Part shown: piece by piece, positions 33,594 through 44,472 of the stretch
How the letters are laid out: every line of letters starts with the position of its first letter
Numbering within the stretch: the first letter of the stretch is position 1
From: Nectonema munidae
Lineage: Eukaryota > Nematomorpha > Nectonematoida > Nectonematidae
Assembly: GCA_030549495.1 (NCBI GenBank)
Contig: JAUIRK010001060.1
Location: 1 to 64,000, forward strand
DNA length: 64,000 bases
Reading direction: 5' to 3'
Made by a program: the position numbers and the translations under genes
The notes under the pieces: generated by a model
Seen by the model: only the letters and a program-made list of their open reading frames with translations
Databases searched by the model: none
Told to the model about the DNA's origin: nothing

Positions 33594-34418
33594 AAGAAAA
33601 TATTCATCCGCGATTAACTTGATGAGTACACTAGTCACTCCGTACTTTGCTTCACCCCAGTTTCCAGTCGTGATGTCTGTGTCATTCAAACTCCTTGACT
33701 ACCCTGCACACTTTTGTAATGTAAAAAAAGATTGTGTACATTATTTGTCTTATTTATTTCAAATGGTATTTTCTTGTCGTGATCTTTAAGTTTATACAAA
33801 TTTACATACATATTACATGATTTTAACATATTATTTTACTCTATATAAGGTAATTAAAATGCAATGAATTCATTTAATTTTGTAAAACATTATTTTTCTC
33901 TATTTATTCAATAAAGCATAGAAAATGCTGTACTTTTTATCATTTTACTTCAGATATACCGGACTCTTTGATTTTATTTTCAAATAGGAAGGGGAAGCAT
34001 TAACTTATAATTTGCTGCATTTTGAAGTGATAGGAGTGGGTTGGGTATCTAATAAAATTTAAAAAGCGCTTTCAGATTTTTAAGTATTCAAAGAACTAAA
34101 AAATAATGTTAATTTCTTAAGCATATGCATTTGTTCTTCTGTAGTCCAAGCCAGGAGTTGGAGTTAGTTGGGGAGTCGGGACGTATAGGAGTCTGAAAGT
34201 ATTTTTTCAAATATTTTAAACAACTAAAATTCGTTTAATTTAGGAACTGATAAAATTCATATAAAAAGATTTTGTTTAAACACTATTAGAATTTCATTTA
34301 AGTTTATACAAATTATATTTAAAAATCAATTTGAAATACTTCTCTCAGGATAAAGAATTTTTTCCGATAGTATGTTTTGTATGGATAGAGATTTCCACCT
34401 TGAAACTTTAATTTTTTT
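33594..34418 (+). other. 3' UTR and flank of the TMEM184C-like gene
   Basis: The stop at 33591-33593 is followed by about 300 bp of A/T-rich sequence with an AATAAA signal at 33910-33915, the probable poly(A) site of the gene. A short GAGTCGGG-like patch lies at 34140-34200. Nothing else is recognised. Confidence 0.5.
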
Positions 34419-34499
34419 TAACCCTATTAGTGCTGGGCAAAATTTGTTCGCTCAAGTGCTGGGGGCGTAAAGTGCCTTTACCCCCTATTTTTCTCATAT

Positions 34500-35975
34500 A
34501 TTAATAAGTTTTTATAAATATTTTTAATGTTACATATATATTTCAACTATGCTGAATTCAGTGGTGATGTCCATTTTTTTATCAAACCTGTCAAAAAATT
34601 GATTTATATTTGACAACTCATCTCAAAAAGGAACTTTTTATTTAAATAATTATATAAAGTTTTTTACGCATGTATACCCATTTTCAAATATGCTGAATTC
34701 AGTGGCGATATTCATTTTTTATTAAAATCAATCAAACCTGTCAAAAAATTGATCTAAATGTGACAGATCATCTCAAAAAGGAACTTTTTATCTAAATAAG
34801 TATATAAAGTTTTTTACACATGTATACACATTTTCAAATATGCTGAATCCAGTGGCGATATTCATTTTTTATGAAAATCAATCAAACCTGTCAAAAAATT
34901 GATCTAAATGTGACAGCTCATCTCAAAAAAGAACTTTTTATCTAAATAAGTATAAAGTTTTTTACACATGTATACCCATTTTCAAATATGCTAAATTCAG
35001 TGGTGATATTCATTTTTTTTATGAAAATCAATCAAACCTGTTAAAAAATTGATCTAAATGTGACAGCTCATCTCAAATAGGAACTTTTTATCTAAATAAG
35101 TATATAAAGATTTTTACACATGTATTCCCATTTTCAAATATGCTGAATCCAGTGGTGAAATTCATTTTTTATGAAAATCAATCAAACCTGTCAAAAAATT
35201 GATCTAAATGTGACAGCTCATCTCAAAAAGGAACTTTTAATCTAAATAATTATATAAAATTTTTTACACATGTATACCTATTTTCAAATATGGTGAATTC
35301 AGTGGTGATAATCATTTTTTATGAAAATCAATTAAACTGTCAAAAAATTGATCTAAATGTGACAGCTCATCTCAAAAAAGAAACTTTTTATCTAAATAAT
35401 TTTATAATGTTGTTTACATATATACACGTATTTTCAAGCATGCTGAATTAAGCGGTGATATTCATTTTTTTATAAAAATCAATTAAAGTTATCAAAGCAT
35501 TGATTTATATATGACAGCTCATCTTAAAAAGAAACTTTTTATCTAAGTAATAATATAAAGTTTTTTACACATATATACCCATTTTTAAGCATGCGTAATT
35601 CAGTGGTGATATTCATTTTTTTATGAAAATCAATCAAAACTGTCAAAAAATGGATTTATCCCTAAAAGAAAGGATCAGGCACGGTTTTTTGAATTAGAGA
35701 ATTACGTTTAATAGAAAATATAGGGAGGTGATGAAGTTGACCGTGTAAGGCCTTTTACACACATATACCCATTTTCAAGTAGGCTGTGTTTACTGGTTAT
35801 ATTCCTTTTTTTTATAAATATAACCTGACAAAATAATTTAAATATGACAGCCCATGTCAAAATTAAAATTTTTATTCTTTTAAAGTTTTTTATACATTTC
35901 AAGTATGCAGAATTTAATGGTGATGTTCATTTTTTATAAAATCAATAAAACCTGTCAAAAAATCGATTAAACCTG
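34500..35975 (+). repeat. tandem array 1, ~150-bp unit
   Basis: The word CTGAATTCAGTGGTGATA and variants recur near 34552, 34692, 34842, 34990, 35142, 35292, 35442, 35594 and (decayed) 35905. Each unit also holds AATTGATCTAAATGTGACAG, CTCATCTCAAAAAGGAAC and GTTTTTTACACATGTATACC. The central units are most alike and the outer ones more diverged. About 90 bp near 35655-35750 are unrelated to the unit and may be an insertion. Confidence 0.9.
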
Positions 35976-35999
35976 TAAATCAATGTCAAATATATAAAC

Positions 36000-37055
36000 A
36001 TAAAAATAACTTCTACTTGCAGTATTTCTCTGGTAATTATTTTCTTAATTTATTTAATAAACCAACTTTAGGTGTTTAATTCACTCAAAATATTTCATTC
36101 TACAGTAACTTATGTAACTCGATAGGACCTCCATCTTTTTAGCTACAAATTCGTTATCGGTTCGTAGTCTCTACGTCATATTATAATTTACAGTATGTAA
36201 TTTTGGTATTTATTCTATGATGATACTTTCTGGGTAGCTCTTTTTTCATTAGAAATTTATATTCTTCAATGTGTGTTCGAAAATTTTTTTATAAGGATAA
36301 AATTACTTTTTTCCTCTCTCAAAGCATTCTGATAATTCTTGATTGATTTGAATCTTCTTGATGATCTTAGACTTGTTTATCAGTATCGTGTATTTTATTA
36401 TCAGGCCTGAATATTTGTCAACCAATCTCATTTCAAAGGATTTTTTCTGATGAATCATTCGTGATGTTGATTGTTCAATTACAAAAAGTTGTCAACGTTC
36501 TTCATCTAAAAAATTATCTCTTTGACACAAAAGGAAAAAGATGGACAAATTCAATTTAAATTAAAAATATCTTGATAGTGACTAAATTCTCACATATTGG
36601 CATCTGTGCCATTTTTGATAAATCTGACGTATTCTAAATTTTCAGATTTCCCCATCTTAGCTAAATTTTAACTGTAATCCTAGATGATAAGCTATAAATT
36701 TAAATATTTTTCATTTGTAAAAGAGGAACTTCTTTTTCAGTCAAAATCTTTTTTGAAGCATCTAATATTATATAATTAAACCACTTCCTAGTTCATTAGA
36801 ACATTGTAGATCTTCCATTTAGTCAAGATACATATTTTTTTTAATTATTTGTTTTGATCACATGTTCTTTTTTCAATTAGTTTTCAACTTGGTTCCTTCT
36901 CTCATACAAATTTTCAAAAGATTTTATAATACGTTTTGTTTGTTTTTTTTAATAAATATTTCATACTCAAGATGATTGTAGAAAGTATTATAAGCCAAAA
37001 TATACAAAAAAAAGTATATTTTTACTATATACCTAATATGCAGCCATTTTTTGAA
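36000..37055. other. spacer between the two arrays
   Basis: This is A/T-rich, non-repetitive DNA within the piggyBac-type element. No transposase motif is recognised in any frame. Confidence 0.5.
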
Positions 37056-37059
37056 AATT

Positions 37060-38400
37060 TTTTACAGAACTGATTTTCAGGCATACATTACTAATTCAAT
37101 TGCCACTTCGAGATATTTTTTAACCGTATTATCCAAAATTCAGTACAGAAATAAAATAAGCATAGTCGATTTGGTATAAAACAGATATTTTATTTTTTTG
37201 AAAATATTTTTGAAGACAGTATCTAGAAGTAAACCGCAAATCTGATTCAAGCTTCCAGATATTTTAAAACCATAAATGCCAAACCTGAGTCCAAAAATGA
37301 AACCAGCATCTTCCATTTGGCATAAAAACAGATATTTTATTTAAATTTCAAAAATATTTCTGTAGACAAAGACGTAAATCGAAAATTTGATTGACACTTT
37401 AAGACATTTAAAACCTCTAATTGCAAAAAATGATTTCAGAAATAAAAATTATCATAGTGGAATTGGTTTAAAAACATATATTTTATGTAAAATTAGAGAG
37501 AATATTTTGAGATATAGTTTTCAGACATAAACCGCAAATTTGATTGACGCAGTAAAACCTTTAAATGCGAAAACTGTGTTTGGAAATGAAATCATCATGA
37601 TCTATTTGCTATAAAAACAAATTTTAGAACTAAACGCAAATTTAATTGATACGTATATGTATTTTCAAATTCAAACTGCAAAAATTGAGTCCATAAATGA
37701 AACTAGCATGGTTGATTTGGTATAAAAAGATATATTTAATTGTAAAATTTGAATGAATGTTTTTGGAGACAATTTTTAGAAGTAAACCGCAAATTTGATT
37801 AACACTTATAGCTATTTTCACATCCTAAATGTTAAAAATGAGTTTAGAAATGAAAACAGCATGATTGATTTGGTATAAAAACATATATTTCAAGAGAATA
37901 TTTTTGGAGACAATTTTCAGAAGTAAACCGCAAATTTGATTAATACTTATAGGTATTTTCAAATCCTAAATGTAAAAAATGAGTTCAAAAATGAAAACAG
38001 CATGATCGATTTGGTATAAAAACATTTCATGTAAAATTGAGAGAATATTTTTGGAGATAGCTTTTAGAAGTAAACCGCCAATTTTGACTGATATTTTAAA
38101 ACCTCTAAATTTGAAAAATGAGTCCAGAAATGAAACCAGCATGGCCGATTTAGTATAATACATATATTTCATTGTAAAATTTGAATGAATGTTTTTGGAG
38201 ATAATTTTTAGAAGTAAACCGCAAATTTGGTTAACACTTATAGGTATTTCCAGATCCTAAACGTAAAAAATTAGTCCAGAAATGAAACCAGCATGGCCGA
38301 TTTAGTATAACACATATATTTTATGTAAAATGTGAGGGAATGTTTTTGGAGACAATTTTCAGAAGTAAACCGCAAATTTGATTTTTTTATTTTGATTGAC
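37060..38400 (+). repeat. tandem array 2, ~145-bp unit
   Basis: AGTAAACCGCAAATTTGATT and variants recur near 37228, 37374, 37525, 37632, 37780, 37922, 38070, 38213 and 38363. Each unit also has GAGTCCAGAAATGAAACCAG, CATGATCGATTTGGTATAAA and AATGTTTTTGGAGACAATTT. The unit is unrelated to array 1. Diverged units of the same family occur outside the element at 40690-41660. Confidence 0.9.
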
Positions 38401-38584
38401 AGTTTTGGACATGAAGGGGTCATTCAACTACCATGAAAATGGTTTCAAAAGATGCAGCTAGCGATTTTAGGAAAAGTCACAAAATTTGAAGGGATATGAT
38501 TCAGCCAATATTAATTTTTTAGTGAAGGGGTGGGGGCGTTTTACGCCCCCCCCAGCACTAATAGGGTTAATTTTTAACCTTGAA

Positions 38585-38876
38585 ATACAAAGGTTAAGGT
38601 GATTTGGGCATGTAAATAGAAGACCTTCGGGTGATCTAATTAAAGAAGCTTATAAAAATCAAACTTTAGGTAAGAGTAAAGGCAGGCCAAAGATGACATG
38701 GATAGAAATAGTCAAAAAAGACATGAGCAAAAGACATAGCATTAGGGGACGAGCAAAATACAGATGAATGGAGACGTAAAATAATGAGAGATTAAGGGAC
38801 ATAGTGGTAAAAACCGGCTAAACCCCAGCGTGCTGGGAACATTAGCCGTAATATTGATTATTATTATTATTATCCA
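38585..38876 (+). mobile_element. 5'-truncated LINE, 3' end only
   Basis: Translation gives LEIQRLRWFGHVNRRPSGDL, then GRPKMTWIEIVKKDMSKR, the recognisable C-terminal 'RLRWFGHVxRM...GRPxxxWxxxVxxDL' block of non-LTR retrotransposon proteins. It is followed by a short 3' UTR and a (TTA)n-type tail at 38858-38874. It lies directly beside the piggyBac-type element. Several stops are present. Confidence 0.7.
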
Positions 38877-39370
38877 GATAGGAGAATTTCAAATTGGAGA
38901 TGGTTGACTGTATATATATTTCGCATTTCTACACATTTAAGCTTCATAAACTACCTATACTTATTTATAATTCAATTGGAACATTAAGTAGGCAGTGCTC
39001 GAGATGCTTACTAAATCATGTTGTATATGTATAAATATACATTTCTCATTTGGACATGAATGAAATACATTACTCTTTTTTATTTTTATTTTGCAACTCA
39101 GCTGTAAAACAAATAAAGTAATATAGAAAGTCTACTCACAGGCCAAGCAAGTCAACGATATAAAATTTAAAAAATTATTGATGAAGTGAAAGCGTTTTCA
39201 CCCCCTTGAAATTTGATTGGGGGTGTGGTGCAACTGGTCTGACACTGCCTTTGTTCTCGATCTATTTTTTTTCGAAGAATTTTTCAGATGACGCAAGTTT
39301 TCGATTATTTATAAAATATAGTCATGTGTAATTTTAATAAACTTCAGGAAAACAAGTTTGAATCAAAAGC

Positions 39371-39376
39371 TTTATT
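39371..39376 (-). promoter_or_regulatory. poly(A) signal of the metalloprotease gene
   Basis: TTTATT on the + strand is AATAAA on the minus strand, about 95 bp downstream of the metalloprotease stop codon. Confidence 0.45.
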
Positions 39377-39470
39377 TTGTAGAATAAAACAAAACGAATC
39401 ACATCGAAGTAGAAGCAGAAAAAATCAAACGTAAGAAATTTTAAAAACATAAAATGAGAAAAAGGATCAT

Positions 39471-42400
39471 TTAGATGCAGTGTCCAAGATGACATCTACC
39501 GTCCTAAATTAATAGAAAAGGTGTAAAGAATGGAAAGAGTGTGGCTTGAAGAAAACATACTCCTGAAGTCAACAATTTCGCGGTGTCTTTAGCGCATGGA
39601 GTACCATCGTAAACGGGAACTTCCCAGTAATGACCTTGCACATCATCACATTTCATGAATTGACAAGTGTTCTCAGGCTTAAAAGACTTCCATATTAAAA
39701 TGTCTTAAATGGTATTTATATATTCTCACGCTGGGATTTAAAGTTTGTCCAGCTTTTGAGCATTGTTCTTCCGCTGTCAACGTCAACACAGAAGAAAGAG
39801 TATTCCATGGCTTCTGCTCTATATTTAACTCTGTTGGCGCTTTTCTTCAATGGATTTGGTTAATCAGTTGAAAATAATTAGATTTAATATTAACAATACT
39901 CTCTGATGTATTCCAAAAGTTCATTTCTTGTATTTGCACACCAGGTGTAGTAATCATGGTTAAAACCATACATTCCCTCAGCCATAATTTTTCCTTGTCC
40001 ATTAGAGCCTCCACAACTGTCATGTTTGACGTCCAACCTAAATATCAAACGCGAATAAAACTAATCATTATAATTAGCATTATGTACATGTGAAATAGTT
40101 CATGACAAACAGTTCTTGACTCTCCTGTAAATTCAAATGTAGAGTATGCTTTTTTGGATATGCAATAACCTCCACCTGAAATTAAGTAATATTATAATGC
40201 AAATTTTATGCAATCAAATTTCATATGGAAAGATTACTATGATATCTAGAATATTGAACATGGGAGATATTAAATTGGTTGATAGATATAATAATTATTA
40301 CGTTGCCACGTGAATAGCACCATTGATTTTTTTACTTTCAATTTTCTCTTGAATTGAAGTTTGATCCTCAAAGTCTTCTATGCTGGATGCCTGGAAAAAC
40401 GATTAAAGACAAATTGTTATATTTTTTAATTAAAAAATTCAAACCTGTAAAGCTAGCTTCTTAGGTGATTCATTTAAGGCAAATTGGATATTTTTTCCGT
40501 TTTCATCTTTTACGTCAGCAATAAGTGTATTGCACTAAATGTTAAAGTTTAATGTTTTAAAATATAATTCATAACTATATAATAAATGAACAAGTATAAG
40601 AAAAAGCCTGATAAATAATTTTTTTATAAAAAACTTTTATTTTCGCTATTTCCATCCACAATTTCCCCTAATTTTACACTTTGCATTAAAAATTATTTTA
40701 AATTTGAATAATATTTTTAGAGAGATTTTTTTTTCCGAAATGTTAAACTAGATAGAAAATTCCACACAATCTTACACCCTAATTTCGAAAATTCTGAAAT
40801 GAACTAGGCATCATGATAAAAAAATTTAAAATAAATAAATTTATTATGAAAGTAATTTTTTGAGATAATTTTCAGTCAGACATCACTAATTTAATTATTG
40901 CTTTGGCAAATTTTTCCACAGTAATGGCCAAAACTTATCGAAAAAATTGTATTAGCATGGTTTATTATTTTCTATAAAAAATATCCTATTTAAAATATGA
41001 ATGAATGTTTTCAATAAAAAAATGTTGTTATTATTTCAATATAAAGTATATATTTGTTTTAAATTATTTTAATTTTATGCTGAGAACAATCCTTCTATGT
41101 ATTTTATTCTAGTGTATATTTAAATTTGTTTTGATATGTTTGGGTACTACTTGGGTAAAAGTCCTACCCTGTTTATAATTTAGAAAATTATCTTAGTGAA
41201 AATTTTCATACGTGAACCACCGATTGACACTTTTAGACATTTTGACACCGTAATTGCAAAAACTGAATACTGGAATGAGATCGACATGCTTCATTTAGTT
41301 GGTTGGTTGGCATATATCAAAGCACTTTCAGCGGTAAGGCTTGCTCGCATCGTGCTTAAGATGGAGTCACAGTTTTTGTGAATTTGTTTTTAAGAGTTGG
41401 GAGCCTTGAGGATCGAACCCGTGACCTTTAACTTTTAAGCTGAGAGGTACCCAAAATTTCAGTAGTATATTGCAAATTTGGCTGACATTCTACCAAATTT
41501 CCACACCCTAATTGCGAAAACGGAGTCCAGAAATGAAATCAGTATGGTCAATTCTGTAAAAAAAAGTAATTTTATTTAAAATTTGAATGGATGTTTTCGT
41601 AAGCAATTTTATCAGCAAATCATAATTTTGTTTCACATTTCATAGAAAGGTGTCGTGTTGATTGAAAAAATGCGTATATAAAAGTCTACGTAAATAATAG
41701 CACGGGGGGGTATCATGAAAATAAAATCAATTTAACTATAATTTTTGTATTAAAAATGTGAATAGATAAAATTGTTATATCGATTTTTTAAGAAGATTTA
41801 TTTCCAAAAAAAATAAACAAAGCATGAAAAAATAATATCTATTTAATATATAATTATTTATATATTTTATTCTCTATTTTTATTATGTCTTGTTTTTGTA
41901 ATAGATTGAATGGAGTTATTTTTTTTTTTAATTTTATATTTATATTACTATACTTTATGTTTCATTTTTTTTGTGATATAAATGATCATCTTGAATTTTA
42001 AAAATTTTGAGAAGTATGGTTTTACTAAGGTTTTACTAAGGTTTTTGATCTATTTTTGTAAATAAATTTTTTTTTTAAAAAAAGAATAGAAAGAGAAAAT
42101 ATTCATTCAGTAAAAATAAGATTATAATTATAATTATTAAAAAAAAAAGAAAAATAAAATATGTTTAGTAAAATGGGAAAAATTTAAAAGTATGGGTAAA
42201 ATTGGATCTAAAAAAGTAAAATGATTCTGTTATTGATAGAAAAAATTAAAATCCTCCTCATGATATTTTAAAGTTATGAAAGTAAATTTGTTATTTGAAA
42301 GATAATAATTTATATTTTTTGTGTTTTGTTTGTGATTATAGTAATTCACATTTTTACAAATATCATTTTTTGATATAAGCACACGTTTGAGAAGTCCCAA

Positions 42401-42861
42401 GTGAGGGCTTATATCGAGAGGTGACTGTATTTGCAATATACACGTGATATTTTTTTTGTAAAACCGAAAAAATGTTTATATTTCTTTTAATGTAATTTTA
42501 TGGTTTACAAAATTCATGTTGGGCTGTTTTCATCAAGTAGGCAGGCACAATTGAATCGTTTGTTACAAACTATGAACAAGATAGGTTGATACTGGATCGA
42601 ACCTAAGACTTTGGGGCAAGGAAGCAAAGCATCAAGCCGACCTTACTTACGTAAAAAGGTAAAAGACAAAAGAAAAAGTTAAGCATTTTTGCTAATTTTA
42701 GAAAATATTAGAAATATCAAAATTTAAAAATCGCACATGAGTTAAAACGTCAACGACATCTTGAGCAGTTGGAAAATTGATGCTAGAATTAGTATCAAAA
42801 TAGGCTTCTAGAATAAAGTAGAACGTTTCTCCTTTATTTGGAGTGGGATTGGGAGTGTTCG
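39471..42861 (-). CDS. M12B (reprolysin/ADAMTS-like) zinc metalloprotease, 3' eight exons
   Basis: Exons, 5' to 3' on the minus strand, are 42861-42737, 40534-40445, 40390-40321, 40175-40088, 40037-39900, 39844-39730, 39677-39561 and 39503-39471. All have GT/AG borders and matching phases, giving about 257 residues. The catalytic site HELFHMLDVKHD is split by the intron between exons 4 and 5. It fits HExxHxxGxxHD except that D replaces the usual G. After it come SCGG, GKIMAEGMYGFNHDYYTWCA (the IM of the Met-turn), TAEEQCSKAGQTLNP, ENTCQFMKCDD and DGTPC...DGRCHLGHCI, an ADAMTS-like cysteine-rich end; the protein then stops with no thrombospondin repeats. The first exon read (PNKGETFYFILEAYF...) is the least certain, and its signal peptide and start must lie further upstream. 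At exon 3 the phase-keeping donor (GTGCTA at 40320) is weak; the alternative donor at 40301 does not keep phase. Probably a secreted protease. Confidence 0.75.
40690..41660 (+). repeat. diverged units of the array-2 repeat in the metalloprotease intron
   Basis: Several degenerate units resemble those of 37060-38400: GAGATAATTTTCAG..CATCACTAATTT near 40860, AACTGAATACTGGAATGAGATCG near 41268, GAGTCCAGAAATGAAATCAG near 41525 and TTTGAATGGATGTTTTCG near 41585. They lie in the 2.2-kb intron of the metalloprotease gene, interrupted by a SINE at about 41320-41460. Confidence 0.6.
41320..41460 (-). mobile_element. tRNA-derived SINE, second family
   Basis: In reverse complement, TCTCAGCTTAAAAGTT and GGTCACGGGTTCGATCCTCA give an A-box-poor, B-box-strong tRNA-like head followed by a tail with GTGACTCCATC and CGAGCAAGCCTTACCGCTG. 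It does not resemble the 27525 family beyond the B box. Confidence 0.45.
42525..42660 (-). mobile_element. tRNA-derived SINE, copy 3
   Basis: The reverse complement reads GTAAGTAAGGTCGGCTTGAT, then TTAGGTTCGATCCAGTATC (B box), and ends ACTTGATGAAAACAGCCC, matching the copies at 27525 and 31062. It lies inside the metalloprotease intron. Confidence 0.65.
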
Positions 42862-43387
42862 CTAAAGCAAATATAAAAAATACCATTAAAACTTATTTAA
42901 TATGAATTATAATGAGTGTAATATTGCAATATGATATGATATAGTCAACTATTTCCCAGCTAGGGACGTCATCCCTGAGATCGTCTTTCAAAATGTAATT
43001 CTGTCATATTCACCGCTGATTCCACTCGGTTTATTTCTTTTTTAAAACAATTTTAGTCAATCTTTTATTCTGATTAAATTTTTTTTTTTATTCTCCATCT
43101 TTTAAAACCGCGATTCACTTGTCAAAATTCAAATTGTTTTTTCTATAGTTGCATTTTCTTTTAATTTTGTAATAAGTAAAGTGGATCAAAAATAGTTCTA
43201 TAATTTAATATCTTTTTTAACTGTAAACAGCTAAAATTCAGAATATATTAATTCTACTTCTAATTAAAAAAGATTTTTATTAAAATCCTATTTGTATAAA
43301 ACAAAAATGTTGAGAACTTCACGCACTCTTTAAATGTTATTAGACTGACTACTTTTTAAATTTTGAATTAACTGTCTCTCCAATTAA

Positions 43388-43602
43388 GATGGGCTTTTTC
43401 AACCTTTTTTACATATGGGCAAAAAATTTAAAACATTGTAATATATAAAAATAGAACACTTACAATATAGTTTTATTTTTTATAAACGATGTCAAAATAA
43501 AAACATAATATAAGAGTATTAGTGAGATGTGTCATCGTTTTGCGCTCAATTTAAAAACTTCTAAAGCCCAGAATGGGCCCTGGGTTGAAGAAGTTCGGTC
43601 TA
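43388..43602. mobile_element. small hAT-like MITE
   Basis: The left end GGGCTTTTTCAACC is followed by a T run and CATATGGGC. The right end in reverse complement gives CGAACTTCTTCAACCCAGGG and CCCATTCTGGGC. The CTTCAACC..GGGC pattern and the short non-coding interior suggest a hAT-type MITE. An 8-bp target duplication was not confirmed. Confidence 0.4.
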
Positions 43603-44008
43603 AGTAATACAAAAGTTAAAAATATTCAGTTGACTAATATTTAATGTTAAAATGTTCAACTTATTTCAAAAAATGGAGATTTTATATAAAAAAAGCTGTC
43701 CCTAATTTTGTAGTAGATATCAGAAATCCCTATTGAAAGATAGTCAAAATATTTTTACTTTCATTCCTGAGCTTGATTTGATTTAAAACATATTGCTTGA
43801 GACATATAGAATTTTGATTTATTCATGACAAAAATACTTTTACCCATATATCAAGACATATTTTTGGGATAAAATAAGTGTTTTATTATTATCTAAAAAG
43901 TAAGCAAATGTTTCTAAAATGTCTCATGGATCAATCATAATGTATTCTTTAACCTATTATTATCCTCATTATACTTGACTAGCTAGTCTTGACGCGTTAA
44001 AGTAAACC

Positions 44009-44472
44009 AAGGGGTCTCAACCTTCTTCCCGTCTTTAAAAATCCATTTTCACGAAGCCCTAGCAATCTGACAATAAACAATTTTTCTCATACCTTGCATA
44101 AATTATTCAAACTTTAGTGGTAAGGGTTAGAAAAATTAGATGCATAAGTTACAAATTCTCAAACGTAAAAAATATATGTCTCGATAAAAAGTATTTTATT
44201 ACAGTTGCATAATTATAAATATGGCTTATTTTTAGCATTTTACATAAAAATTCCCTTTTTTAAAAAAGAAATATGACTAATATAATCATTATTATACAGA
44301 TATACCCTAAAAGTACTGCCACCTGGTTTAGGTTTTAGAATTTCTTTCGATGTTAACTTATTTTGAGATTATTTTTAGCTTGAAATTCATTTTTATATCA
44401 CTCTCATTTGTGTTACTATTTGGCAATGTACTAAAAGAGAAAGTGTACTTAATCAAAACTCTGAGAACCCCT
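44009..44472. mobile_element. small hAT-like MITE
   Basis: The left end CCAAGGGGTCTCAACCTTC is matched by the right end in reverse complement (CAGGGGTTCTCAGAGTTTTG), and the interior carries GAAGCCCTAGCAATCTGAC-like words typical of these elements. The flanking octamers (AAAGTAAA / ATTTAAAT) are at best a decayed target duplication. Confidence 0.45.

Larger units (their letters stand above)
34422..38566. mobile_element. piggyBac-type non-autonomous element full of tandem repeats
   Basis: The ends are perfect inverted repeats for 16 bp (CCCTATTAGTGCTGGG ... CCCAGCACTAATAGGG) with TTAA at both outer edges (34418-34421, 38567-38570), the hallmark of piggyBac insertion. Just inside, both ends carry G-rich words related to GGGGGCGTAAA / TTTTACGCCCC. 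The 4,145-bp interior has no transposase. It consists mainly of two unrelated tandem arrays (34500-35975 and 37060-38400) separated by about 1 kb of A/T-rich spacer. Mobilisation would need a transposase in trans. Confidence 0.85.
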
